64,000 bases of DNA from Centropus unirufus (Eukaryota > Chordata > Aves > Cuculiformes > Centropidae). The stretch spans positions 92,291 through 156,290 of the forward strand of contig VYZI01000667.1 in assembly GCA_013397695.1 (NCBI GenBank), written 5' to 3'. The notes under the pieces are model-generated. The model made no database searches. It saw nothing but the letters and a program-made list of their open reading frames with translations, and was not told the origin of the DNA. Below, one piece after another: positions 1-12,156 of this stretch; position 1 is the first letter of the stretch; every line of letters begins with the position of its first letter. Position numbers and translations under genes: made by a program.

Positions 1-1444
1 AGGCCAGCACTGCTCGGCAGCCACGTCCTGGGGCCGAAGGGGACTGGCCCGATTCATCTCAGTCTCTATAAACCCTTTCACCTTGGAGCCTCGTGACTGA
101 GATTGAGAGAGATTAAAAATGACTTCTGCAACACAAAGCGTCCCTGTTTACTCTCGGTACCCACTGGAGGGGGTGAGGACTAGTGCACATTTCCCCACCT
201 CGGTGTGGTTTTGCAAGCAATGTTACCTCTCGACCACCCCTGGCACTCCTCGCTTCCCCCCAGCCCTCTCCAGCAGATGCTCTGGGCACCATAAAGACAT
301 TCCCACACCCTCCGTACATTTCTGAGCCTGGAGGCTCATGGATGCCACTGGCTCCCAGCTCTCCCTGTCCGGGCTCTCCGTGTTGCAGAGAGGAGCCAGC
401 TCAGGGCTGTTCACCAGGGCACTGCATGGCACTGTGCTGCTCCAGAGCTGGTTTGGACACAGAATCAGGAGAGCATTCCCACACAGGGCTGGTCCTCATC
501 AAATCAGCCCGCAGGGCCCCCACAGCTGCCCATGCAAGTGCTGTGCCACACCAGGACTGCACAGGAACAGGGCCCAGCAGCAGGGACAGAGCTTCCCCAC
601 CACTCTGAGCCCATACAGGACCCCGGGGCTGCACCTACACCACACACCCAGCACATCCCATGATACTGGGACATACAGGATATTTTGGATTGGAACCACA
701 GTAAAACGTGGCTCTGTTGGCCCTCTGTTAGAACAAATGACAGTGAATTAAATGACTCTGGTACCCTCTGGATCACATGTGTAACCTTTGGAAGAACAAA
801 CCAATTCTGCCTGGCTGGAGCAATGCAGGAGAGACTCCTCCATTAGGCTGTTTTCCCTATTTCTGCAAGGATTAATCCAAGTCTCTGTTCCCCACTTTGT
901 GATGGATTAATTTACTCGGGCACAAGACCAAAAGGTGTTATCAAAGGAACAAATGGAGAGCCATACACTGCTTTCATAAAAGATACAGATACTTCCCAGC
1001 ACATCAGAGCTTTGTTCCAGGCTCTCGATGATGACACTTTGCAAAGGTTGCCATAAATTCTGGGATTTTATGCTTACTTCATGCACAGCCTCTGCTTACA
1101 GCTCCTCCACCTCATGCTTGTCCAGATTCCTCCAACAGGCAATGATGTCCTGCTACAGCAACGCAGGAACACCAGGCAAAACACCCTCCTGAGGCCCGGT
1201 CAGCGTTGAACAGCATCAATTCCTTACACGGGGGGAGCGAGTGAGTGGACTCAGGGTGATGAGGAGAGCACCACACATGGAAAACAACAGGCAGCACCGT
1301 GAGGATGTGGATGCTGAATGATCCTGACCTTTCTGCTTCACCCAGTGCATCAGTTTGGACCTTGGGATGATTCCTGACAACCACCACCACCACGACACAG
1401 ATCCTTTGCTGGGCTTTCCCCTGCTCAGGCTCAGATTTTTTGGT
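1..1444. other. Single-copy non-coding sequence, nothing recognised
   Basis: I see no gene, repeat family or strong motif cluster here. Short open frames overlap on both strands around 120-780, but their translations are rich in proline, serine and cysteine, match no known family, and lack convincing splice sites. A GTGGTGGTGG-type run on the minus strand near 1380-1397 is a small low-complexity patch. Confidence 0.6.
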
Positions 1445-1760
1445 CATAGAATCATGGAATCACCAGGTTGGAAAACAACTCCGAAATCATCAAGTTCGAC
1501 TGTTCCTGTCTATTAGGAAACCAGATCCCTGAGCACCTCATCTCCCTGTCTTTTAAACCCCTCCAGGGATGGGGACTCCACCACCTCCCTGCGCAGCCTC
1601 TGTCAAGGCCTGAGGACCCTTTCAGTGAAGAATTTTTTCCTGATGTCCAACTTGACCCTGCCCTGGTGCTGCTTGAGGCCATTCCCCCTTGTCCCATCCC
1701 CTGCCACTTGGGAGAAGAGCCCAGCACCCACCTCTCCACACCCTCCCTTCCAGGCAGTTG
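1445..1760 (-). mobile_element. CR1 LINE fragment, 3' end, 5'-truncated
   Basis: Read on the minus strand, this ends in the CR1 3' terminus: the plus strand begins with CATAGAATCATGGAATCACC, the complement of the usual GATTCTATG tail. It continues through the conserved segments that read CATCCCTGGAGGGG and ATCAGGAAAAAATTC on the minus strand. It is the same subfamily as the copies at 12157, 14784, 48304 and 60799, which share the segment around GTGACAGGGGATGGGA. Only the last 300 or so bases survive, as is normal for CR1 because reverse transcription usually stops early. It contains no intact reverse transcriptase. An open frame of about 190 codons crosses it by chance on the plus strand. Confidence 0.93.
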
Positions 1761-4700
1761 TAGAAAACAATTGTTGGTTACAGACAAGGAGAGTCCCAGT
1801 TCCAGCCTGCTGGATTTGTGCAGGTCAGCACAAAGAACTCCCTATTTCCTCACACGCTACATGGCACAACTCCAGATCACCACGAGGCCCTTTCAAAGCT
1901 GTTCTGGACTTCAGGCGAGGACCGAACAGTGCCATTACTGCTCCATCAAACACAACGTGTGCCGTGGGGCTGCTAAGATGTTTGTGGCTGTTGGCAACAA
2001 GGGACACCACGTGTGGACTAAAGGAATACGTGAAAGGCTGCAAAGCTGATCTGCTGCAGGTTGATGCTTACCTGAAGCTCTTAGGAGGACAAGCGATACC
2101 GCACTGAAAGGCACCGCGTGGTGCTGGGGTGGTGAGCAGGGCCTGTCGCGGGGGAGCACCTTTGGTCCTCCCCATCAGGCAGCCCTGCACGGTCCCTCTG
2201 CCCCAGCCATCCCCAGGGATGTAGGAGGCGAGGACCAACCGTTACCAGGAGCGGCTTTTACTTCAAAAAGAACAAGCAAAAATAGCCCTGGACATCATCT
2301 CCCTACACTGCAAGTTTTGCTCCTGCTGGGATGTCAACTGGGAATTTTTTCCCTTGCTTTCTAAAAACCGATGGAGGAAGACGTTTATTTTAGCCCTGAG
2401 ATGCGCAGGACGGTCTGGCTGAGCAGAAGGAACAGCTCAGCACTTTGCGGGGTAGGCAGCACAGGCACAAACCGCATTGATTAGGATGGGGCTTTGCATA
2501 CTAATTTACATTAGAACCGTTCCACCCCCATTGTATCAGGGCCCCTGAAAGGAGGCATTGTCTCAGCGCAGAGCATTCTTCATACCAAGCCCCTGCGAAT
2601 GGGAGCCCTGGTGCTACGAAATAACAACAAAATCCCAGCAGAAGCCCATTAGCATCCAAAGGGCAGGGGCCTGAATGCAGCAGCAGAAGGCTTTGAAAAG
2701 CAAGAGTGAAACGAATGTAATAAAACGCTACTATTAAGTGATACTCATTGTCCAAATTAAACCATCAGAAGCAGAGACCTTGACTCCCAAACGTATCCAG
2801 CACAGCACATGCTGCAGAGCTCGGGAACGAGGCTAGTAAGCGTTTTAAGCCCTGGATTCATCCCAAGTATGGATTACTCGATTTCTTCGTGAGCGCTTGA
2901 TCACATGGAACGATACGTGGATTCCCAGAATAAGAGCTCAAACCTTCCGGAGGGCGTGCCTGGCCACAGCCCCCGCACCCCACGGGCACCCCCAGCACAG
3001 GAGGTGCCTGGCAGCAAGGGGGCAGCTGCAGGAGCCACTCCGCGTCCCAGCACTGGAGCAGGGCTCAGCTCACAGAAGAGCCCAGGGCTCTTCAAAGAAG
3101 CCAGGCTGAAAGCAAGGCAGAAGACTTTTCTAGCAGTGGAGAAAACTGCAACGTTTGCCTCCTGGGGATGTGAAAAGTTCTGGCCCTTCTGTTCAAGCAA
3201 TGGTTGTGCTATTCCAGAGAGGGGAGAAACCACTGATTTCTCCACTAGAGCAGAACATACAAACCTTGTTTGGAGTCACGGATTTGTTTGCTGGTTCATC
3301 TATTTAAGGTACAATTCCTAAAACGATCATATACAAAGATAAAACCTCAGCCATTTGTTGCTGCTTTAGTTTTCCCATGGCCACTGTGGATCAACTGCCC
3401 CAGGAAAGTCCATGCAGTGGTCCCAGCCCACCAGGCGAGGAGCTGACCCTGGAAGCTGCTCTTGCAGCTCAGCTGCTCGCCTTCCCAGGGCCCTGTGCTC
3501 AGAAGCAGCAGAACCCAATCAAAGAGGCGGGACAGCGCTTCCAGCTCAGGTCCCTCGCTCCCAAAGCCAAGCCAACAGAACTCACCACCTGGGTTTCCAA
3601 ACCTCCTGGGCTCAGCGTCTGCAACCCACTGCCCAGCTGCCATCTGCCCCTCCCAGGGGAGCCAGTGGTTAATTCACACGCCATGTGTCCCAGGGACTCT
3701 TCCTCATCCACATCCCACTCCTTCAATCTTCTTTCTACCCCTCAGCTCATCCCTAGGCCCAGGATTGCTCTGGGGACAAGGAACACCAGACTCCCGTGTA
3801 CCTCCATGGGCAGCACTAAGGGGAGCAGGGGGGCAAATCAGCCACAGAAACACATCTCAGTGGGCCGTTTTAAAAAATAAAAGTTCTTTTCTAACTTTAC
3901 TGGGCCTTGAGCCCTCACCCTGGTGTCAGCCCCGGCACTGTCAGGACACACAGTAGAAAGTGCAGCTTGGGTGGGGGCACGGATGTTCTGCCTGTCCTCA
4001 CTGCAAGGTTTCTCAAGCACTTTGTTAGCAGGGGCTCAGCGTGCGAGGAAACAAGAGCATCAAAGCAACAAACCCCAAGGCAAGTAACTCACAGAGGGCA
4101 GATGGGCAGGCCTGACCGAGCCCACCAACTTTCCTTCTGGTTTAGAGAATTTCCCCCCCTTGAAAGTTAGGAGCCGGGCTCCATCTCCTGCAGCTCCCAC
4201 CAAGTTTTGGACTAGGAAGCGTTTCCCTGCAGTGTATCGCGTGCATGCTGCCTTTCCCAGGTGACAGCAGAGGGCTCACCTCGATTTTCTACAGCATCAT
4301 GGGACTGGTGAGTCATGGACTCACCCAAGCAGCTCCTTGGGAAGCCACTTGCTCCACCAGAAGCCGTGATGCGCAGAAGGAGCCGGGCGTGCTCAAACTC
4401 TGCTGTGCTGCTTTCAGAGAGTAAAGCACAAGCATCTTGTTTAAAAGGCACTGGGTAACAACCAGTTCTCCCACTGCTCCCTGCACGTTCATGTGGCCCT
4501 GGGGAAGCAGAAGGAAAGTCACTCAATATCACTTTGAAATCGTTCCTGTCTTTGTTGGAAAAGGAGAGCTTGGCTAAAAAATCCACTTGAAATGAGCCCT
4601 GGAAAATTAGAAGTCTGGGCAAGTGTGAAAATGTCATATAAACAGTGCAACTTAGTACTCAAGGCCTCCTGGAAATAGGGTCGCATTAGAAGATTGCCAC

Positions 4701-6929
4701 ATCACCGCAGCATTCCTGTCCCCACTCCGGCATGGAATATTTCACTTGGTTTCTCTTCTCTGTCCCTTCATGAAACTTCCATGTGGACACTGCCAGACAA
4801 TGCCCCCGCGGTGCCCCCACACACAGCATCTGCATCTCAATGTCCCCCGGCCCCTTCAACTCCGCAGAGAAAGGCCCTAATCTGGGTTTTGTTCCTGGCC
4901 TCTCAGCCCCATGGAGCGGGAACCGGGTTATGCAACTCCCATTCACCCTCCTCAAGCCCTGGGAACATCTTTGTAGCCCAGGACAGCAAAGCTGGGGGAG
5001 GAGGAGCAGGGAAGGGGCCCGAAGGTGTTTTGGGAGCCAGGCTTGCTGGCAGGATGATGCACTGCATCAACTTATTTGTTCTCCTTTATCTGAAAGCCCT
5101 GATGGAATCAGGATGGATCCTGCACATGGGAATCCATGCAGCAAGACGACAACCATCCCCAGCTGATCCATCCAAAACAAGCCGCCCCTTGAATAAAAAG
5201 GCCATGCCAGAGATCACGGCATTTAAGCTGGAGGGGGAACATTCAGCAGTTCTGGGCTGTGCATGGACCAGCGCAGACAGGGAATGGGGGACAACCTGCT
5301 CTCCAGGACAGGTCCCGCACACCCCCCAGACCCACACAGGGAGGGTTTTGCCAAGGCACCCTGTGGTGGGCAAGCAGCTGCCAGCCTGGGCAAGAGTGAG
5401 GGGCAGTCACAAAGGCAAAGCCACCCTGCAAACAGACCAATGCTTCTCGGATGATCCAAGTACCTTTGCAAAGCCCTGACCCCCAGCCTGTCTCCCAGTC
5501 AGCAATTAACACAATTGATATTTTATGCTAAAATCAACTGCCCAGGGATGCGCTGCCCCAGCGGTGCCAGCACACCCATTCCATCAACCAAACCTCCTTC
5601 TTCCAGTAGAGAACACGAGCTGTAAATGTGTTCAAAAAAAGAGGTTTTACTTCTACAGACAAACATTTCCTCTCCCACTGACTGTGTCCAACCTCCACCT
5701 ACACCCAGAGAAAGAGAGACCCAACACAGAGCCCCGGGAAGGGAGCGAGGGAACCCATCTCCTCAGCCCCAGTCCTCGCAGAAGCACACGCTGCCCCGCT
5801 TCTCACCCACATCTGAGTGCCATGCACGGCTGGTTTTTGCACAGCCCCTGGAACCAAAACCCAGGGAGCTCTGCTAGGTGAATGCCTGCACTGTTTCACG
5901 GTGCGATGACAGCCAAACTAGGTCACGCCTCAGCCAGTGAAAAAAGGGAAAGGAAAAACATCATTGGTGGGAGAGCAGCGAGCTCCCAGGGAAGAAAATG
6001 TTTGTAGTTATTCCATACGCTCACTGAGCACTAGATGAGTGTGGGGGAGAAATCCATGTCCGTACTCAAATCTCTCCACAGCTGAAATGGTAGACGTGTT
6101 TTTAAAGGACCCTGAAGTACCTCGGACTGGAAAGGAGATATTTCATACACACTTCATGCAGCAACTTCAAATGTAATCTGGTAGCCCCATTCCTGGTGCA
6201 GGCTGTGGGCAACTTGATTGTGTTTCATGGCTTCTCTGCCATGAATAAAAACCATTCTTCTGCTCACTGAAAGCAGGAGTGCAGCAGGTAACAGGATCGC
6301 AACCCTGCCGGGAAAAGCAACTTGACAGCATTCCCTACAAGGGAAGAGGAAGGTAATTTACTTCAATTGCTGGTAGAGAGGACCCACTCCCAAAAGATCG
6401 GGTTCTTCTGTTAGAGCCCACGGCACCTCGCAGGCCGGATGCCCGCAGTGGAACATGGGGACACGGAGGTGGTGGGTTGCCATCCCCACTCGGGTTTTCT
6501 GTTCAGCCAAGAGGCAGACAATGCCAGAAAGCAGTGAGATCTGTGGTCTTGTGCACCCCAGTCCCTGTGATGGTCCCAAGGCCGTTCCTAGTTTAGCATG
6601 AGCAGCTGATGACCAAAAGGGAGACTGGGCAACTGTTTGCCTCCAAAGCAGCCACGTGGCTGCACTCCATGGTCGTGCCTTATGTGTCCTGAAGGTGTTG
6701 GGACAGGCACTGGACACCTACAAGACAGCAGCCCTGCCCCTGGATTGCCACCTCCTGCCTCCCAAGCTGGCAGGAAACACTGAATGCACTACCACAGCTC
6801 ACGGAAATCAGGAAACGGGTAATTTATGAACGCTTCCTCACTGAAAAATATTCTCAGACTTTGTTAAACACGCCAGATAAAGCCTCTCTTCCTGTAAAAC
6901 CCGATGCACGATTATCAGTGGAGGCCAAC
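1761..6929. other. Single-copy non-coding sequence
   Basis: No gene is supported. Open frames at 2905-3321, 3377-3880 and 4694-5479 are the longest here, but they lie on opposite or overlapping frames, have composition like the surrounding DNA and show no recognisable domain. A small AT-rich patch at about 2489-2511 reads TTTGCATACTAATTTA, which resembles POU plus homeodomain sites and could be regulatory. Nothing else stands out. Confidence 0.55.
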
Positions 6930-7165
6930 GTATTTGCCCTCAAATTGGGTAATATTGTTTTATGGTTCTTAATAGTTCAAACCGACAAAGCACGGCTCTG
7001 AACAGACGCTGCCGAGCAGCTCCTCAGCCTTTCATCAGGACTGCGTAGGCGTTGAATTCTGGAGCTAATCACCTTAGCAACGGCTCTAAACATATGTGCA
7101 GTGACATCAGCTGATTTCTGAAAGCTGTAAATAGAGGATAATAGCACGAAAAAATTCTGGATTAA
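6930..7165. promoter_or_regulatory. Candidate conserved non-coding element
   Basis: This block differs from its GC-richer flanks. It carries a CATATG E-box at 7091-7096, an RFX half-site-like TTAGCAAC around 7075-7082, and AT-rich segments near 6950-6980 and 7125-7150. Motif clusters of this sort are typical of vertebrate developmental enhancers. This is inferred from base composition and motifs alone, because no alignment was possible, so neither conservation nor a target gene is shown. Confidence 0.25.
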
Positions 7166-8469
7166 AGCCAAGACCTAAAAAACATACTATTAAAACACCG
7201 CCTGTAATTCAATGTATGCAAACTTGTTTGCATCCCCGCTCCCCAAAACCTGTGTAATTACACACCTACTGGCACAAAAGGCTGATTGTCCCACAAGGCA
7301 AAAAAATTCCCAGAAATGAGAATTTAATGAAAAAATCCTTCCCCAAATTTGATTTCAAAAAGCCTGCAGAAACGTTTGTAAGAAACCCTGGTACACAGCG
7401 TGCAGCAGGGCTAAAGGAGGCCTGCTCCAACCTGCAGGCCAAGGAGTAATGACCTTGATTTAGGAGAATTATTGGTAAATAAGTAAATAAACAGTGTGCC
7501 CATGGGCTTTATCTGTGACTCACGCAGGAACTGTGAACAGGAACCATGGCAAACTCAGCTTCGAGGCTGTGCTGCCAGGCCTGTGCCCTTGGGAAAGACG
7601 AGTTCAAGCAGCATCAGGCACGAACACGCAGGAGGAACCCGTTTCTGGAAGGCCGTGCTGGCGAGCAGACAGCGTGAAAGGGGCATGTTCTGCATTACCT
7701 CATGTTTGGTACCTCATTAAGATCTTAAACTGCCCGTGCAGGGAGTCCCTCAATCAGCCAGCAGCGTAAGACGCGAGGACAATATACTTTTTGTTTTCCT
7801 TGTTTCACTGTGACCCATATTCCTGAGGTCTCTTGTGCAGGATGTGACCCGGCTGGCTCGAGAAACCTTTGCAGTGCCTCCATGTTAAGCTGGCACGCTG
7901 GGAAGGAGTGAGAAGAGAGGGAAGGAATGGGCTTAATAGGATTTTCAAATGTCAAAAAATATCTTTAGCAGGCCCATTTAGGCAGAGTCTTAGGACTCCT
8001 GAACTTGAAAGCGGAATTTGCTGTGTGAACAACACAGCTTGCATGCTAAGCGGACTCAAGGAACGCTGCTCCCACAGCACAAAACCACCCAGCTCCTTCG
8101 CCTTTGGACGATGGAGAAAGGAGAAATGCAGAGTTCCTTCTGCATCAGGGCTCAGGGTGCTGAGGGGACCCAGCGTTGGTGCTCACCACATGCTGCCTGT
8201 CTGCCACGCGGGCAGCGAGATCTCTCGGGTGCAGCCGGGCACTGCTTCAAGCCAGCTCCATGGATACCGGCCCGGCCCGCAGGGCACCCTGCCAGCAGCA
8301 GGGACCAGCAAGTCAAGCTCAGCTTATTTGTGAAGGCCCTGCTTTAAAAATAAAAAATAGTAAGGCTGGGGAGACAGAAAATGCAAACTTGCCAGCTGCA
8401 TCAGAAGGATGCAGCGTGGAGCCAGAAATTCCCCTCCTTTCTTCTGCACAGGGTCGGGTTTTTTCTCTG
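7166..8469. other. Single-copy non-coding sequence
   Basis: I see no gene or repeat family. Positions 7166-7480 are AT-rich and include short A runs. Positions 7490-8350 are mixed, with overlapping short open frames on both strands that look like noise. Confidence 0.6.
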
Positions 8470-8580
8470 TCAATTAAGAGTTGCAAGGAAATTCAGTGAA
8501 TTGAGATCAGCAGTGTTAATCGTTATTGCATTTGAATTTAATTAGCATTATTTTTTAACTACAGGTAATTCACAGTGCCT
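8470..8580. promoter_or_regulatory. AT-rich homeodomain-motif block
   Basis: A compact AT-rich stretch includes TTAATCGTTATTGCATTTGA and, directly after it, TAATTAG at 8539-8545, a classic homeodomain core. A second TAATT follows at 8566-8570. The mix of TAAT cores and an octamer-like TTGCATTTGAA is the pattern seen in POU/homeobox-bound enhancers. Function is inferred only. Confidence 0.25.
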
Positions 8581-8640
8581 CACTTCAACGTGGAAGTCGG
8601 GTGGTGCCTTCTGTTCACTGCAAAAGCACCACGGCAAAGA

Positions 8641-8740
8641 TAATCCTGCTCTTTGCTTTATGCCTTTAATTTCTGTAATCCATGGTTACCGGTTCCAGCG
8701 CCACTGCCATGGTTACTCCCCTGCTCCCTTTATCAAAGGC
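8641..8740. promoter_or_regulatory. Direct repeat of CCATGGTTAC plus TCF/LEF-like site
   Basis: The ten-base word CCATGGTTAC occurs at 8680-8689 and again at 8707-8716, 27 bases apart. On the minus strand each reads GTAACCATGG, which resembles the RFX X-box (GTNRCC...GGYAAC). About 15 bases further on is ATCAAAG (8732-8738), the reverse complement of the TCF/LEF core CTTTGAT. The identical repeat at short spacing is seen directly. Binding by RFX or TCF proteins is inferred from known motifs. Confidence 0.3.
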
Positions 8741-10011
8741 TCCTGTGTCTCACTGGAGCAGCAGCTTCTGCCGAGGCACTAAGAATAGCAAAGGCCCCTT
8801 CCCGACCGCTCGGGTAAGGTGAGACACCAGGGAAGGATGAAGTTTCTGAGAACCATGGGGGAAGAAGGAGACCACGGCAGCAGGGTCAGCCAGCACGGCA
8901 CCCAGCTGGTGGAGGCCCAGCACCGTCTCCTGCTTTCCGCCTTTCTTCTGGCTGCACGAGCAGGGGCTCGGGTTAGCAGCCTGCCCTCAGCAGATCCCTA
9001 GGATGTCTGCTTGGCATCTTTTTCCTCTATTTCATGCTTTTGGAATTCCCTCTCCGTAGCTTGTATCATAGTTTCTGTACCTCAGGAGCTCTCAGAGCCA
9101 ATTCTTCAGGGAGATGCTAAAATCCTGGACTGAAATCCCAGTATGAGAACCGCCATCCCCCAGGTACAGCAGCACATCTGCAGGGCCGGGCTCCTGCCTG
9201 GCCATGAAGTGACCTGCCACCGTCCCCCAGGGAATGACTGATTCGAGCTGTCACGTTGTTATGGTGGAGACACGCTGAGCAGTTCTCTCGCAGGGGCTGA
9301 GCTGGTTTCCCATCACATCTCCCGTCAGCCAGCGCTCCAGGCTGGAGCTGGCAGCGCTGGGAGTGCCAAGCCGTGCATCTGCCAGAGGTGAAGGAGATGC
9401 TGCTGGGCTGGGGGAAGGTGAGGCAGGGTTCTCGGGATGGGAAGAAGCAAACCCAGTATCACTGAATCACACTAGATGAACGTCTGCCTTAGCAGGGCCC
9501 AACCAACCATGGCGCTGCCAGGCCAGATGACCCTAGAGCACATCTGGCAGGAGCAATAAATAGTTCAGAGTATCTTACACATTACTGCCCTATAAAAGCT
9601 TTTCAGAGCATTTGCACATCTAAGTCGATGACACCTCGAACCTCTGCAGTGCAGCACATGCTCTGCAGCTGGAAGGAACCAGCATCACCTCGCCATGTGA
9701 AGGCTTTTGTCTGATAACCACAAGGTCCTGTGAAGCACCTGCACTGCCGAGCACCCCTGGAAAACACCTTCCTTTCCAAGGGCCTGTCCTGCCCCCGCCG
9801 GGTCCTACTGCAGGGCTCGCTGTGGGTGCTGCACTCACTCAGACCATATGGGTGGGAGATGGACAAGAGAGCAGCTGTCTCACTTGAAGAAGGGCACAGA
9901 AAGGTTGGGGTCAGCATCTTTGCAGGCTTCGTGCTGGAGCAGCCCAGGACCCTTTGGGAAGTGCGGGCTGCTTTGTCTCTGAGCAGGCGCTGTGGCTGCT
10001 TTCTGCCCCAG
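8741..10011. other. Single-copy non-coding sequence
   Basis: No gene is recognised. A moderately good splice donor (GGGGGAAG then GTGAGG) lies at about 9416 but has no convincing partner. A TATAAAAG at 9591-9598 is an isolated TATA-like word. A TCACTGAATCACAC stretch near 9461 is too short to call as a CR1 tail. Confidence 0.55.
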
Positions 10012-10188
10012 CAAAGAGCTATGGTTTAACCGTGGGGCAAACCCGATGCTCAGGAACCTCAGAGAACCGTATGAGAAGCACCTGCAAGCAAGCTCTCCTC
10101 GGGGACCTGTGCCTTTAAAAGCAAATGCACAAACACCCTATGGAAACTGGTGCACGCATGCCTGCAGACAAACAACATCATGGGGCAG
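10012..10188 (+). other. Candidate internal exon (splice-bounded open segment)
   Basis: The segment is preceded by a pyrimidine tract ending GCTTTCTGCCCCAG and followed by GGGCAG then GTAAGC, which are good acceptor and donor sites. It is 177 bases and open in the frame that starts one base in, giving 58 codons with two bases left over, so it is symmetrical in phase. Its translation (including KELWFNRGANPMLRNLREP) matches nothing I recognise. The phase fits the candidate exon at 15460-15518, and the joined frame stays open. Pseudo-exons with good splice sites are common in vertebrate introns, so this may be chance. Confidence 0.2.
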
Positions 10189-11815
10189 GTAAGCCAGTTA
10201 CTCCTGATTCCCTGCCCCATCTCCCATCTAATTGCAGAGCTGAACGGTCACTTTAATCCGCCGTAAGGAGCTTATGCTTTCTTAGGGAGCTCTGCGACGC
10301 TGCTCACTTCCTGATTTGGAAAGACTAATGCTTTAAGTCTTGCTGTGGAAGGTGCGAAACCATCGCTCTCACAGTCCCTGCAGAGATTTTTGAGACTTGG
10401 AAGATGCACAGGATGGGTGCAAGAGGCTCCCAAACACCGACCTCACGCTCAGCATGGAGCAGAGGATCGTGAGGGATCGCAGGAGAAATTTTACACCCAG
10501 CTGCAAGGCCTTGGTGCCAGCGCCCTGCAATGTCAAAACATGTTTCTAATCTTACCTCGAAGCATTCCCTTAGCCAAAATCTGCTCCTTATCTGCTTTCA
10601 ACAAATTAAGCCATCTCCTACGATACCATTCCAGCATTGGATTTCTCCTGGAAACAAGGCTGGTTGCACTTCAGTCACCACATCCGAGTGCCCGGCTGCC
10701 AGCACAGCTCCCGGGAGCACCGGCCAGCCTCAGGGCCTCCTCCCCATATGATACTGAACATCCCTGCACTTTGTGCCCCCCTGCAGCGGGATCAGTGCCC
10801 ACCTCAGCAGTGCTGGAAGCGACCACAAGCCAAGCTTCCCACCACACACAGCACCTTCGGCCACACAGTGTGTACCACCAGGTGAAGCCACATCATCCTC
10901 AGCACCTTTCACCACTGTGTCCTGCTGCTCCCAGCCCACGCTGGTCACACATCCCAGGTCCTTGACCCTTGCTTTCCCATAACCTCCCTCATTTCTTCCC
11001 TGCCAACAGGTAACTGCTCTCCAGTTTGGTTTCTCCATTCCCTACCCACTGCTGCAAAAGGAATGGGATACCACAATCTGCCCAATTTCTGGACAGTTTC
11101 TGATGCATGCAGGTTCCAGTATATATATTTTTAAATCCCATTTTCAAAATCCTTGGAATCCCACACACATGAGCATAAGAAGTTGCAAGGGCCCACAAAA
11201 CAGTGTCCCCGGGAGCACAGAGACTTGGCAGTGCCTCCCCATGCCCAGAGCCTGGAATAATCAAAGCACGTTTTAGCTTTTCCACACTAATACATGTATA
11301 AGCAGAGGTTATGGAACTGATCTGGAGACTCAGGGCAAAGAAATCAGTTTTGGGGTTCCATGAAGCTTTTTTGTACCACTGAAAAACTCCAGGCGCTGAA
11401 AGCGAAAGCTCCCACACTGGGACAGAGGAACTCATGCACGCAGCTCACACGCCTTCTGCTCCCGGAAACGGCTGCAGCCAAGGGGATTTTTCTGACTTGC
11501 AACACCAGAGAACTTCACCCCCTGAAACTACCCACGAACTTAGGCCAGTGACCCCAAGTCAAGCTTCAAAATCATTCCAGATACCACACCGGATCAGAAG
11601 TCCCTGGCTGGAACCGCCTGCCTTTGATACCCTAAGCCCCCGTCACCGATACTGGGCAAAAGAGCAAGGAGCAAAACTCCTCCCATAAGGAATTTTCTTC
11701 AGCTTGATACAAAATTGATTTTACCATATGTAAAATTCATTTGTGGAGCTGCACACCCTAGCAGACTTGAATGGGGGCGAAGGAGCCTTTTCAACTCCCA
11801 GTGCAATTTATTATT
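10189..11815. other. Single-copy non-coding sequence
   Basis: Overlapping open frames at 10345-10965 and on the opposite strand at 10730-11435 are not supported as genes. They are rich in H, P, S and Q and have no domain. A short AT run (TATATATATTTTTAAATCCC) sits near 11120. No repeat family is recognised. Confidence 0.55.
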
Positions 11816-12080
11816 TAAAAGCAGTAAAATTACATTGCTGATAGGAGAAGCCCGGCCGAGAGCAGCGCTGATGTAATGGGTAGTGCAGCTCGGCTCGCGC
11901 TGTGCATTAACGCGCTGGCGAGGGTGGTTGCTCCTATCAATTATTTATAGTTCTCTGGCGTGCAGCCTGGAGAGGGTCACAGCGCTGAAAGCTAACTTTA
12001 TCTTCATTGTTCCCAGCCTCCTGCCCAGCTGTCACTCTGCTCGCTAATTTAATACACCCAGAGCGGTGTGAAAGGATGCA
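11816..12080. promoter_or_regulatory. Candidate enhancer or deeply conserved element
   Basis: The block opens AT-rich, passes through a CpG-containing core (CTCGGCTCGCGCTGTGCATT near 11890), and then reads ATCAATTA (11936-11943) overlapping TTATTTATAG (11941-11950). The latter fits the MEF2 consensus YTAWWWWTAR. GATAGGAG at 11840-11847 is matched in inverted form by CTCCTATC at 11931-11938, bracketing the core symmetrically. The rest, to about 12060, holds CTTTATCTTC and CTAATTTAATAC. The motifs are seen directly. That the block is conserved or active is inference. Confidence 0.35.
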
Positions 12081-12156
12081 GGGCTGCTGGGTTTGGCCAA
12101 GCTGGAAAAGGAAGGTGGGCTCTTACTGCGAGCTGGTGGGGTCTCTGTAATCTTTT

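Noticed and set aside
1468..2107. Open frames of 160-193 codons on the plus strand
   Set aside because: They start inside, and run antisense to, a CR1 fragment, so the openness reflects repeat sequence.
4694..5479. Longest open frame in the window (about 261 codons, plus strand)
   Set aside because: It overlaps open frames in other frames and on the minus strand, is rich in P, S, Q and H, shows no domain, and lacks supporting splice or start context. A GC-rich stretch with few stops explains it.
9461..9480. TCACTGAATCACAC as a CR1 tail
   Set aside because: The adjoining sequence does not follow any CR1 segment order, and the match is too short.
9591..9598. TATAAAAG words here and at 15904, 51783 and near 59437
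   Set aside because: Isolated TATA-like words are expected by chance in 64 kb, and none has an initiator, CpG island or gene following.
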